From Parvularcula mediterranea (GTDB lineage: Bacteria > Pseudomonadota > Alphaproteobacteria > Caulobacterales > Parvularculaceae): DNA of 64,000 nucleotides. Of this stretch, positions 43,435-51,777 are shown piece by piece. The stretch lies in the NCBI RefSeq assembly GCF_013085255.1, contig NZ_JABFCX010000002.1:1044501-1108500 (forward strand), written 5' to 3'. The notes below the pieces were generated by a model, which searched no databases, was not told the DNA's origin, and worked only from the letters and a program-made list of their open reading frames with translations. The translations under genes and the position numbers were made by a program. Numbering within the stretch: the stretch's first letter is position 1; each line of letters starts with the position of its first letter.

Positions 43435-43460
43435 ACCCGGTCAACAAACCGATCGGGTGC

Positions 43461-43739
43461 ATGTCGAAAGCCGTCCACATCCTCTTGGCCATCTGGCTAC
43501 TCGTGACGCCGGCACTCGCCGCGCATCATGATGCGGAGCATCTGGACGATGCCATCGCCGATCATACCCAGTGCGTTCTCTGTCAAGTTGGCGAGCGCGA
43601 CGATGACCTGCTCGCATCAGGAATTGCGCCGCAGACGGCAACTTTTCAGCCACAGAACCCTGAGGCGCTGAAGCCCCAGGCCGGGCTGACCCATTACCTG
43701 CAATCGGAAAGCATCAGGGGACCCCCGGCGTCTCTCTGA
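43461..43739 (+). CDS. Small secreted His/Cys protein (DUF2946-like) next to TonB receptor
   Basis: A 92-residue protein with a signal peptide (ILLAIWLLVTPALA, cleavage before AHHD). The mature start has His22, His23, His27 and His35 followed by Cys38 and Cys41 (HTQCVLCQ), suited to binding a soft or transition metal. The size, CxxC and C-terminal RGPPASL recall DUF2946 proteins, which often precede metal-related TonB receptors. It is 72 bases upstream of the ZnuD-like receptor, so the two are probably co-transcribed and share a metal. Confidence 0.7.
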   Translation: MSKAVHILLAIWLLVTPALAAHHDAEHLDDAIADHTQCVLCQVGERDDDLLASGIAPQTATFQPQNPEALKPQAGLTHYLQSESIRGPPASL

Positions 43740-43811
43740 CACCGAACCTCCCATTCAGCTTTCCAATGAAGTCCCGCGCCGGAAAGGCCCGGGCATGCAG
43801 GGTATTAGACC

Positions 43812-46037
43812 ATGAAACGCAATCTCCTCCGCGCCAGCTGCGCGATCCTTCCGCTTGCCATCGCTTCGGCCCACGCCAACACGGGCGCTGCCCACGATCC
43901 CGACGAAGACACCATCGTCGTCACCGCAACGCCGCTCGACAAAACCGCAGGTGAGCTCCTTGCTCCGGTCTCGGTTCTCGATGGCGACGAGCTCCGTCGC
44001 CAGGCCCGTGAGAGCCTCGGTGAGACGCTTCGCCGCGAACCGGGCGTCAGCACGACCTTCTTCGGCCCGGGCGCCAGCCGCCCCATCATTCGCGGCCTCG
44101 GCGGTGACCGGGTCCGGACGCTGACCAACGGCATCGGCACCATCGATGCGGCGGCAGCCAGCCCTGACCACGCCACCCCGATCGAGCCCGCTCTCGCTGA
44201 GACCATCGAAGTCGTCCGCGGCACGGGCCTCCTGCGCTATGGCAGCTCTGCCGCTGGCGGTGTCGTCAACGTCCTCGATGGCCGCATCCCGCAAGAGGTT
44301 CCTGAAGGCGGCGTCGATGCTGCGGTCAGCGCGGGCTACTCGACCGTCGACGAAGGCACCTTCGTCTCCGGTGCCGTTCAGGCGGCCATCGCCAAGCTCG
44401 GCAACCATGACCTCGTGATCTCGCTGCAGGGCAGCCGCCGCGACGCGGATGATTACGAGATCCCGGGCTTCGCCGAGTCCGAAGCTTTTATGGAAGCTGA
44501 AGAGGAAGAGGAGCACGACGAAGGCGATGAGCACGGTGACGAGCATGGCGATGAGGAAGCCGAAGGCATCCTTGAGAACTCGTTCCTCGAAACCTCGACC
44601 TACGCCGCTGGCCTGTCGCTTGTCGGTGACCGCAGCTTCCTCGGCTTCTCGGTCCAGCAGGTGAGCTCCGAGTACGGAATTCCTGCCGGTCATGGTCACG
44701 GCCACGGCGAAGAGGAAGAAGAGCACGGCGACGAGCACGGTGAGGAAGAAGAGGGCGGCGTCACCCTCGACCTCGAGCAGACCCGCTACGACATCAATGG
44801 TCGTCTCGAGTTTGGCGGCTTCATCCAGGCAGCGAACCTTTTTGCGGGCTATGCTGACTATGAGCACACCGAGTTCGAGCCCGACGGCGAAGCCGGTACG
44901 GTCTTCTCGAACGAAGGCTACGAGATCCGCATCGAGGCCGTTCAGGCCACCATCGGCGGCTGGAGCGGTGCGTCGGGCATCCAGCTTCGCTCGCGTGATT
45001 TCTCGGCGGTTGGCGAAGAGGCCTTCGTGCCGGAAACCGAGACCGAACAGTTCGGTATCTTCACCTTCCAGGAGGTCGAGAACGGCCCGCTCCTCCTCGA
45101 AGCCGCCCTGCGCTACGAACATAATGAGCAAAGCCGTGCGCCTGCTGACGAGTTCCTCGTTATTGCAGGTGAGCCCGCCATCGTCGAAGCCATTCCGGTG
45201 ATCGAAGAACGGACCTTCGACACCTTCTCAGGCTCGGCCGGTGCACGCTTCCAGCTCTCGGAGACCGTATCGGTCAACGCGCAGCTCTTCCGTACAGAGA
45301 GGGCTCCGGTCACCGAAGAGCTCTTCTCCGGCGGTCCGCACCTTGCGACCCAGAGCTTCGACATCGGCAATCAGGACCTCGACATCGAAGAAGCCGTTGG
45401 TCTTGAGTTCGGCCTGCGCTTTGCCGGTGAGAACGCATCGGTCCGCGCCAACATTTTCCGCACGGATTATGATGGCTTCATCTACCAGCGGAACACCGGC
45501 CTCGGCGGCGGTGCGATCCTGGCCTTCGAAGGCGAGGACGACCCCGAAGAGCTCGAAGAGTTCGGTGAGCTGACGGTGCTGCAGTTCGACCAGGCCGACG
45601 CGATCTTCACCGGTTTCGAGATCGAGGCCTCGGCCAATCTCGGCACCACGGGTCCGATCAGCTGGTCGGGCGACATTGTTGCTGACTATGTCGAAGCAAA
45701 GCTCGACGAGGCGGATGCGTCGGGTAACGCACAGCTTCCCCAGATTCCGCCCTTCGGCGTGATCGCAGGCATCGAAGCTGACATGGCGCAGCTCTCGCTG
45801 CGTGCAGAGGTTGAGCACAATGCCGAGGCCGACGAAGTCTCGCGCTTTGAGCTTCCCACCGAAGCCTTCACGATGACCAACCTCTATGCTGACTATCAGC
45901 TGACGGAGCGTGTCACCCTTTCGGTTGCAGGTCTCAACCTCACCGATGAAGAGGCGCGCCTTCATACGTCTTTCCTTAAAGACCAGGTGCCACTGCCCGG
46001 ACGGAACTTCCGTTTCTCTGTTCAGGTCTCCTACTGA
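43812..46037 (+). CDS. ZnuD-like TonB-dependent metal receptor with His/acidic stretches
   Basis: A 741-residue TonB receptor. The plug holds SLGETLRREPGVSTTFFGPG, RPIIRGLGGDRVR and SPDHATPIEP, as in the ZnuD zinc-receptor family. Two long, low-complexity His/Glu/Asp segments at about 227-252 (EEHDEGDEHGDEHGDEE) and 294-316 (HGHGHGEEEEEHGDEHG) would form surface loops able to catch zinc or another divalent cation. The barrel ends FRFSVQVSY. Zinc is favoured by family, but nickel or copper is not excluded. A terminator hairpin follows. Confidence 0.88.
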   Translation: MKRNLLRASCAILPLAIASAHANTGAAHDPDEDTIVVTATPLDKTAGELLAPVSVLDGDELRRQARESLGETLRREPGVSTTFFGPGASRPIIRGLGGDRVRTLTNGIGTIDAAAASPDHATPIEPALAETIEVVRGTGLLRYGSSAAGGVVNVLDGRIPQEVPEGGVDAAVSAGYSTVDEGTFVSGAVQAAIAKLGNHDLVISLQGSRRDADDYEIPGFAESEAFMEAEEEEEHDEGDEHGDEHGDEEAEGILENSFLETSTYAAGLSLVGDRSFLGFSVQQVSSEYGIPAGHGHGHGEEEEEHGDEHGEEEEGGVTLDLEQTRYDINGRLEFGGFIQAANLFAGYADYEHTEFEPDGEAGTVFSNEGYEIRIEAVQATIGGWSGASGIQLRSRDFSAVGEEAFVPETETEQFGIFTFQEVENGPLLLEAALRYEHNEQSRAPADEFLVIAGEPAIVEAIPVIEERTFDTFSGSAGARFQLSETVSVNAQLFRTERAPVTEELFSGGPHLATQSFDIGNQDLDIEEAVGLEFGLRFAGENASVRANIFRTDYDGFIYQRNTGLGGGAILAFEGEDDPEELEEFGELTVLQFDQADAIFTGFEIEASANLGTTGPISWSGDIVADYVEAKLDEADASGNAQLPQIPPFGVIAGIEADMAQLSLRAEVEHNAEADEVSRFELPTEAFTMTNLYADYQLTERVTLSVAGLNLTDEEARLHTSFLKDQVPLPGRNFRFSVQVSY

Positions 46038-46063
46038 GCTTACTGAACATTGCTCACACTCTG

Positions 46064-46089
46064 CGAGGAGGGTTCACAAACCCTCCTCG
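46064..46089 (+). terminator. Hairpin terminator after the ZnuD-like receptor
   Basis: An inverted repeat GAGGAGGG-N8-CCCTCCTC about 27 bases past the receptor stop makes a stable GC-rich hairpin. Only a short T stretch follows (GTTAGGTATT), so termination may be partial. It separates the metal-receptor genes from the haloperoxidase gene. Confidence 0.6.
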
Positions 46090-46111
46090 TTAGGTATTCT
46101 CGCCTCATAGG

Positions 46112-46153
46112 GAGAGCCACTGTTTAGCGGCTGCGAGGGGCAGCCTGGCTCTC
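46112..46153 (+). other. Nested hairpin in the haloperoxidase leader
   Basis: GAGAGCCA and TGGCTCTC form an 8-bp outer stem, and the enclosed segment contains GCTGC and GCAGC that can pair as an inner stem. The structure ends about 20 bases before the haloperoxidase ATG, just upstream of its ribosome-binding site. It could be a leader structure or only a chance fold; no known riboswitch is recognised. Confidence 0.3.
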
Positions 46154-46172
46154 TGCAATGAGGGAGTGATCT

Positions 46173-47861
46173 ATGGAAATCAAAGACAAGGCCCAAGGGC
46201 CTTCGAGAAGAACTGTGCTCGGTTCAGCGGCTGGTGCTGCGAGCGTTGCCGGAGCGATCGGGCTCAGTTCCGCTGCATCCGCAAAGAGTGGCCGGGGCGG
46301 CCCGCCGCCCGCCAGCAACGGCCACCCGATCCTTGCCGATAAGAACACCCACCGGAAACTCGATGCCGTCCGCCTGCGTTTCAAGGCTGCGCGGGACCTG
46401 CTGAACCCCGGCCTGCCGCGTCAGGAGACCAGCGGCGACGATAGTTACGCTGACCGCCGCGCGAGCTTCACCAAGACGCTCCCGCATAACGAGTTCGGCG
46501 AGGTCGACACGGCCGCGTACCAAAAGCTTCTCGATGCGCTCGCCAGCCGCGAGCAGGACGATTTCGACGCGATTCCGCTCTCGCCGCTCGCGGACCGGAA
46601 GCTTGCCAACCCGCAAGGCGCCTACAAGTTCGAGCTGACTGGGCTCGATGGCCAGCTCACATGGATGCGCCCCGCACCGAAGTTCTCGGGCCTCGAAACG
46701 GCTGCGGAGATGGGAGAGCTCTACTGGAAAGCCGCTTGCCGCGATATTCCGTTCTCGGATTATGAGACCAACAACCGCATCGCGAATGCGGCCGCCGATC
46801 TCAACGGCTTCTCCGAAACCGTGGGGCCGAAGGATGGCGGTTCCGTCACCCCGCTGACGATCTTCCGTGGTGAGACCCCGGGCGATCTTACGGGTCCCTA
46901 TATCAGCCAGTTCCTCCTCAAGCCGATCCCGTTCGGTAATGGCCGGATCGAGCAGCGCTATGACCGTCCTGCGCGGGGCGATGACTTCATGGATGACTGG
47001 GCCAGCTATCTTGCCGTCCAGCGCGGTGTTGCACCGACGCCGCTCGTGAAAGGCAATCCGCGCTACATCACCAACGCCCGGGCGCTTGGCGAGTTTGTGC
47101 ATGTCGACTTCACCTTCCAGGCCTATCAGTCAGCGGCGCTGATCCTGCTCGGTATTCCGGGTGCGTTCGATATCGGCAACCTCTACAACACGAACGCGAC
47201 GCAAGGCGCGTTTGTCTCGCTCGGTGGTCCGGACGTTCTTGACCTTGTCTCAAAGGCGGGCAACCTCTCGCTGACCGGTGCCTGGTACCAGAAGTGGCTG
47301 GTCCACCGCCGCCTCCGTCCCGAAGCATACGGAGGAAAACTCACCCAACAGATGCTTGGCAATAGGGACTACGGCCTGCCTGACGAGATCATGGACAGCC
47401 GTGCGGTCCGCCGCACCCAGCGGGTGCAGGGCAACGCGCTTCTGAGTCAGGCCTTCCCAGAGGGCTCGCCGACGCACCCTGCTTATCCTGCAGGCCACGC
47501 GACCATCGCAGGCGCTTGCTGCACGGTACTCAAGGCCTTCTTCGAAGAAAGCCTCGAAATCCCGAACCCGGTCGTGGCCAACCGCAACGGTACGGCGCTT
47601 GATCCTTATGCGGGTACGCTGACGATTGGCGGCGAGATCGACAAGCTCGCCAACAATATCGCCCTTGGCCGCGACTGGGCCGGTGTCCACTATCGCTCTG
47701 ACGGCGTGGACGGCCTTCTCGTCGGCGAGCAGCAGGCCATCGGCCTCCTGCGCGACTATTCAAGGACGTATAATGAGCGTTTTGACGGCTTCACGCTGAG
47801 GAAGTTCGACGGCACGCGTATCCGCATCAATGCCGGCGAGGTCTACGCCGCCGGCGCCTGA
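46173..47861 (+). CDS. Vanadium-dependent haloperoxidase, Tat-exported
   Basis: A 562-residue vanadium-dependent haloperoxidase-family enzyme, which uses peroxide to oxidise halides. A Tat signal (SRRTVLGSAAGAASVAGAIG) predicts periplasmic or extracellular location. Vanadate ligands are visible: KWLVHRRLRPE (Lys374, Arg380/382), PAYPAGHATIAGAC (Gly441, His442) and GRDWAGVHYRSDG (Arg500, catalytic His506). The usual Ser of the PSGH motif is Ala440 here. GGGAG 6 bases upstream supports the start. Halide preference cannot be told. Its 3' end overlaps the convergent ABC ATPase by 19 bases. Confidence 0.92.
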   Translation: MEIKDKAQGPSRRTVLGSAAGAASVAGAIGLSSAASAKSGRGGPPPASNGHPILADKNTHRKLDAVRLRFKAARDLLNPGLPRQETSGDDSYADRRASFTKTLPHNEFGEVDTAAYQKLLDALASREQDDFDAIPLSPLADRKLANPQGAYKFELTGLDGQLTWMRPAPKFSGLETAAEMGELYWKAACRDIPFSDYETNNRIANAAADLNGFSETVGPKDGGSVTPLTIFRGETPGDLTGPYISQFLLKPIPFGNGRIEQRYDRPARGDDFMDDWASYLAVQRGVAPTPLVKGNPRYITNARALGEFVHVDFTFQAYQSAALILLGIPGAFDIGNLYNTNATQGAFVSLGGPDVLDLVSKAGNLSLTGAWYQKWLVHRRLRPEAYGGKLTQQMLGNRDYGLPDEIMDSRAVRRTQRVQGNALLSQAFPEGSPTHPAYPAGHATIAGACCTVLKAFFEESLEIPNPVVANRNGTALDPYAGTLTIGGEIDKLANNIALGRDWAGVHYRSDGVDGLLVGEQQAIGLLRDYSRTYNERFDGFTLRKFDGTRIRINAGEVYAAGA

Positions 47862-48814
47862 TCGGAACCATAGGTCATCTCGAGGAAGACATCCTCGAGA
47901 TCGGCCTCCACGGTGGAGATGTCCTTCACCGAGACCCCTGCGGCGCTGACATTCGACAGGATGTCAGCGACCCGGGTCAGGGACGGGCGGTAATCGATAT
48001 AGAGGTTGCCGTCCTTCTTGATCTGCGCCCCCTCGATGCCGCGCACGGCTTCGTCGGAAAGCGCAGCCTCAGGCACCACCATCAGCGTTTTGCGGTCGAG
48101 GCTCTTGATCAGTTCATCCTTGGGCTGAACGGTTCGGACATTGCCCTTGTGGATGATGCCGATCGTATCGCAGAGCTCCTGGGCCTCTTCGAGATAGTGC
48201 GTGGTCAGAATGACCGTCACGCCTCTCTCATGAAGCTCCATCACCTGCTCCCAGAGCTGTTTCCTGAGCTCGATATCGACCCCAGCGGTGGGCTCGTCGA
48301 GGATGAGGACAGGCGGATCATGGACCATCGCCTTGGCAACGAGCAGCCTGCGCTTCATGCCGCCTGACAGTGTACGGACATAGGCCTCTGCCTTGTCCTC
48401 GAGGCCGAGGGAGCGGAGGATTTCCATGGTCCGGCGCTTCGACTTCGGTACGCCGTAAAGGCCGGCCTGAATCTCCAGCCCCTCGCGGGGGGTGAAGAAG
48501 ACGTCTGTGGAGAGCTCCTGCGGCACGACGCCGATCGAGGCGCGGGACTGTCGGGGGTTCTGATCGATGTCGAAGCCCCAGATCGAAGCCGTGCCGCTCG
48601 TCTTGTTCACGAGGCCTGCGAGGATATTGATGAAGGTCGACTTGCCTGCGCCGTTGGGGCCGAGGAGCCCGAAGACCGACCCGCGCGGCACATCGAGGTC
48701 GATACCTTCGAGCGCTACTTTCTCGGGCTGCCCCTTACCGCCCTTGTAGACCTTGCGCAGTCCGCGGGCGGAAATGGCGGCTTCGGGGGCGCTGTTCACT
48801 AGGGCATCGGACAT
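47843..48814 (-). CDS. ABC transporter ATP-binding protein (ABC-2/NatA/CcmA-like)
   Basis: A 323-residue ATPase. Walker A is GLLGPNGAGKSTFIN, the signature LSGGMKRRLLVAKAM, Walker B VLILDEPTAGVD, and the switch His is in LTTHYLEEA. A C-terminal extension of about 90 residues follows, common in ABC-2 exporter ATPases of the DrrA/NatA type. No permease gene lies beside it, so the partner must be encoded elsewhere. It overlaps the haloperoxidase tail to tail. Confidence 0.92.
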   Translation of the reverse strand: MSDALVNSAPEAAISARGLRKVYKGGKGQPEKVALEGIDLDVPRGSVFGLLGPNGAGKSTFINILAGLVNKTSGTASIWGFDIDQNPRQSRASIGVVPQELSTDVFFTPREGLEIQAGLYGVPKSKRRTMEILRSLGLEDKAEAYVRTLSGGMKRRLLVAKAMVHDPPVLILDEPTAGVDIELRKQLWEQVMELHERGVTVILTTHYLEEAQELCDTIGIIHKGNVRTVQPKDELIKSLDRKTLMVVPEAALSDEAVRGIEGAQIKKDGNLYIDYRPSLTRVADILSNVSAAGVSVKDISTVEADLEDVFLEMTYGSDQAPAA

Positions 48815-48906
48815 GGCGTGGGCATTTCGGCGAAGCCTCTCCCTGCGTCAACCGAGCGAACTGCCGTAAGCTTGCAGGCCCGCCGCCCCTCCGGCATAGG
48901 GGGGCC

Positions 48907-49239
48907 ATGGCGACGAAACTTCCAGCGCATAAAGAGCCCCGCAGCTACGAGCAGATTCTCACCGAGGTCATCCATGACCGCGATGCGCTGGAGGTGGTGT
49001 TCACCGACCACCGCCGGGTGGCCTGCATGGGCTCGGGCGGCGCGCTTGGGCACCCGAAGACGTTCTACACGATCGGCGACAAGGGCTATGTCGAGTGCGG
49101 CTACTGCGACCGGGTCTTCGTCTACGACAAGGAACGCGCTGGCGAAGAGCAGCACGGCCTTGAGGAGCGCAAGGCTCTTCCCGGCGACGGCGTTACCGAG
49201 AGCGCAACACCTCGTCCCGGAGAGTCCCTGGACGCTTGA
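48907..49239 (+). CDS. CHCC zinc-finger protein (NDUFS6-like)
   Basis: A 110-residue protein with the zf-CHCC pattern seen in mitochondrial complex I subunit NDUFS6: VACMGSGGALGHPKTFYTIG then YVECGYCDRVF, giving Cys, His, Cys, Cys. Alphaproteobacteria carry this small protein as the ancestral homologue; a role in complex I assembly or as an accessory subunit is inferred from family. A hydrophilic tail of about 30 residues is not part of the fold. Its 3' end overlaps the convergent membrane gene by 47 bases. Confidence 0.88.
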   Translation: MATKLPAHKEPRSYEQILTEVIHDRDALEVVFTDHRRVACMGSGGALGHPKTFYTIGDKGYVECGYCDRVFVYDKERAGEEQHGLEERKALPGDGVTESATPRPGESLDA

Positions 49240-49735
49240 GGTGATAGCGGCGCATCACCGCGTAGAACACGATCACCCAAAAGAGCAGTAGGCTGAAGAA
49301 ATTGAAGAACCCGCCCCATCCCTGAAGGATGAGCTGGAGGGCTTCGAGATCGGCTGTGCGGACGAGCCTGATCCCATCGGCTGAAAGCTGGATTTGCTGG
49401 GCCTGCTCGCCGGGCTGGGGGATAATGCCTGAGAGCTCCATGAAGCGGATGACCGTCGTCGTCAGCGCAAGGACCAGCGGCGCGAAAACGAGAAAGATCC
49501 CAACAGCCGTGAAGGTATAGAAGGGCGCCCGGGGCGCCTCAACCCGCGCGAAGATCTCGCGGAACCGGTCCTGGGTCAGCCCTTCAAGGAGCTTGGGCTC
49601 TTTCCGCTCGATGAGCTTCCACTCTTCCTCCGAGCCAATGCGGACATCCTCGTCGATCCGCTTCTGCCAAGTGCGGAGGACGCCGTACCAGGCGCCGAGA
49701 ATGACAAGGACGAGGAGGTAGTAGGTCAGCAGCAT
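49193..49735 (-). CDS. Membrane protein of unknown function
   Basis: A 180-residue protein with an N-terminal helix (MLLTYYLLVLVILGAWYGVL), a charged cytoplasmic-looking segment (RIGSEEEWKLIERKEPKLLE), two more helices (FYTFTAVGIFLVFAPLVLAL and FFNFFSLLLFWVIVFYAVM) and a short basic tail. I recognise no family. It follows the DUF817 gene by 9 bases on the same strand, so the two probably form an operon. Confidence 0.65.
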   Translation of the reverse strand: MLLTYYLLVLVILGAWYGVLRTWQKRIDEDVRIGSEEEWKLIERKEPKLLEGLTQDRFREIFARVEAPRAPFYTFTAVGIFLVFAPLVLALTTTVIRFMELSGIIPQPGEQAQQIQLSADGIRLVRTADLEALQLILQGWGGFFNFFSLLLFWVIVFYAVMRRYHLKRPGTLRDEVLRSR

Positions 49736-49744
49736 AGCCGCTTC

Positions 49745-50632
49745 CTAACCCCGCGCATGCGCCCCGTCACCTGAGGATTTGGGAGGGTGAACCACCGTCA
49801 CCAGTGCCCAGCTCAGGATCATCAGGATGAACCAGGCGGGGTATTTCTGCCAGCTCACCGGCCGCCAGACCTCTTGCTGGTCTGGGTAGAGCCAGATGCC
49901 CGCCAGCGTCGCGAGGTTCTCCGCAAGGAAGATGAACAGCGCCACGAGCGCGAAGCCAAGGAGCAGGGGCATTTTGTGCCTGAACCGCCAGACCCGGTAG
50001 TGCACCCAGGTCCTCCGGTAGATCCAGGCCGTCGCCGCCAGCAGCAGCCACCTGATATCCGGCAGATAATGGTGCGCAAAGAAATTCGCGTAGATGAGCC
50101 CTGCGACCACGAAGGTCTGCCAGCGCGCCGGATAGCGGTCGAAGCGGAACTCGAAGACCCTCATGCACCGCGCGAGATAGCTCCCGACAGCCGCGTACAT
50201 GAAGCCCGAGAAAAGCGGCACGGCGCCGATCCTGAGCATGCTCGCTTCGGGGTACGTCCAGCTGCCCGCACCCGTCTTGAAGACTTCCATCGCGGTTCCG
50301 ACGGCGTGGAAGATGAAGATGACCAGCGCCTCCTGAGGCCGCTCCAGCTTCGTCACGAGGAACAGCACCTGCACGGTCAGGGCATAGGCGAAGAGAAAAT
50401 CGTACCGCGCGACCGGGCTGTTCTCAGGCCAGAAAAGGGCGGTCAGGAGGATCGCTGCGAGGATCAGCCCGCCAAAGAGGCAGGCCCAGGCCTGCTTGAT
50501 CCCGAAGACGAGAAACTCGGTCAGGCCATTCGCCAGCCGTTCCCCAAGGGTACTTCGCAGGAACGCTTCCACCGGCACGAGCGCGCGCTGGAGAAGCTGG
50601 TCCACCCGGGAGATCTCTTGATTGCTCGTCAC
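49745..50632 (-). CDS. DUF817 family membrane protein
   Basis: A 295-residue polytopic protein with seven to eight helices. The DUF817 blocks are visible: FLVFGIKQAWACLFGG, FIFHAVGTAMEVFKTGAGSW, YPEASMLRIGAVPLFSGFMY and FFAHHYLPDIRWLL. The start is a GTG. The conserved Glu and His in membrane segments hint at a catalytic or transport role, but none is established for the family. Confidence 0.9.
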   Translation of the reverse strand: MTSNQEISRVDQLLQRALVPVEAFLRSTLGERLANGLTEFLVFGIKQAWACLFGGLILAAILLTALFWPENSPVARYDFLFAYALTVQVLFLVTKLERPQEALVIFIFHAVGTAMEVFKTGAGSWTYPEASMLRIGAVPLFSGFMYAAVGSYLARCMRVFEFRFDRYPARWQTFVVAGLIYANFFAHHYLPDIRWLLLAATAWIYRRTWVHYRVWRFRHKMPLLLGFALVALFIFLAENLATLAGIWLYPDQQEVWRPVSWQKYPAWFILMILSWALVTVVHPPKSSGDGAHARG

Positions 50633-50771
50633 GCTCGCGCCCCTCAGGCGATAGCCCTAGCCTGACTTGAGCGCGGTGGGCAGGCCTCGAAGGGCTGCTG
50701 GTCACGGCTTTGCGATGTGACCTCAGACGATGGGTTACCTAGAAGTTGAGGGGGAACTCTGGGGAGAGACC

Positions 50772-51428
50772 ATGAAAAAAATCACTGCACTGGCCGCCGC
50801 TCTTGGCGCGCTGACCATCACCGCGGCCCATGCCGCATCTTTGACTATCGCGCCCGATGCCGACGGCACGGTCCAGGTCTTCGGCGGCGACAGCGTCATC
50901 ACCGATGATGCATCGCTCAACGTGACCCAATCAGGCGGCCTCGCAAGAAACGCCATCTTCGAATTCGACCTCTCGGGCATCGGCGATGACGCGACCATCA
51001 CGGGGGCAACCTTCTCGATCACCCTGAGCCGGTTCGTCTCCAACACAGGCGGAAATCCGGCAGCCGTTGATCTCTTCGCCTATGGCGGCGACGGCGTCAT
51101 CGACATTTCGGACTTTGGTGCGGCTGGCGCTCAGGTCGTGGATACCACAATTCCGGCTGGCGGAAGCGGCGGCACGGTTTTCGACTTCACCTTCACGGAT
51201 GTTGCGACCCTCCAGAGCCTCTTGGTCTCGGACCTTCTGACGCTGAGAATGGAGACGGACAGCTTCGCGTCCATCGCGATACAGGCTCTAGAAGCCAGCA
51301 ATGGCGGGGCGGCGAGCCTGACGATCAATTTCGATGTCCCCAATGGCCCTGCAATCCCGATCCCCGCGGCGGCGTGGCTCTTTGCAGCGGGCCTCGGCGG
51401 CATCCTCCGCTTCCGCAGCAAACGCTAA
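50772..51428 (+). CDS. VPLPA-CTERM-like exported protein
   Basis: A 218-residue secreted protein. A signal peptide (KKITALAAALGALTITAAHA) is followed by a DNRLRE-like beta domain with FEFDLSGIGDDATITGATFS. The C-terminus AIPIPAAAWLFAAGLGGIL-RFRSKR matches the VPLPA-CTERM sorting signal: a short proline motif, a hydrophobic helix and basic residues. Such proteins are handled by an exosortase, none of which lies in the window. The ATG has GGAGAGA upstream. Role is unknown, perhaps in the cell surface or matrix. Confidence 0.85.
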   Translation: MKKITALAAALGALTITAAHAASLTIAPDADGTVQVFGGDSVITDDASLNVTQSGGLARNAIFEFDLSGIGDDATITGATFSITLSRFVSNTGGNPAAVDLFAYGGDGVIDISDFGAAGAQVVDTTIPAGGSGGTVFDFTFTDVATLQSLLVSDLLTLRMETDSFASIAIQALEASNGGAASLTINFDVPNGPAIPIPAAAWLFAAGLGGILRFRSKR

Positions 51429-51459
51429 GCGGCTTGGAAGTGTTTGGGACGGCGGCTCT

Positions 51460-51777
51460 TCAGGAGCCGCCGTTCTGCTGTCCGGCCCACCAGTCGGCGT
51501 AGCTTGAGTTCTTCGGGTGCTTCCGTGTTTCGTCAGGGGCGCCATCGTCCCACCAGACCGGGCCACGTTCACCGAGGGAGACCTTGGCTTCATGCACCTT
51601 GGCGCGGGCGGCCTTGGTCTCTTCTTCTGACGTGGCATCGCGCACGGCGCGGCGGGCCGCCTTCAGGTCTTCGACCAAGCCCTTGCGGGTTTCCTGATCG
51701 AGGCTGGGGTCTGACTTCCGCCAGAGGCGCTCCTTGGCCACGAAGTAGCGGCCATCGGGGGTCTCGGGGTATTTCAA
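51460..51777 (-). CDS. Small conserved soluble protein, coupled to DUF2244 gene
   Basis: A 105-residue hydrophilic protein with KYPETPDGRYFVAKERLWRK at the start, a central helix (RKGLVEDLKAARRAVRDA) and VWWDDGAPDE near the end, a pattern I recall from short conserved proteins sometimes labelled as TolA-like, though without real evidence. The TTG start shares TTGA with the stop of the DUF2244 gene, so it depends on translational coupling. Function is unknown. Confidence 0.7.
   Translation of the reverse strand: MKYPETPDGRYFVAKERLWRKSDPSLDQETRKGLVEDLKAARRAVRDATSEEETKAARAKVHEAKVSLGERGPVWWDDGAPDETRKHPKNSSYADWWAGQQNGGS

Noticed and set aside
43755-45131. A 458-codon open frame antisense to the ZnuD-like receptor
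   Set aside because: It mirrors the His/acid-rich coding sequence, has no family motif or ribosome-binding site, and long antisense frames are expected in GC-rich genes.
41796-46040. Mobile island carrying flagellin, receptor and haloperoxidase
   Set aside because: Gene types are accessory-like, but codon use looks like the surroundings and there are no flanking repeats, tRNA, integrase or transposase genes.
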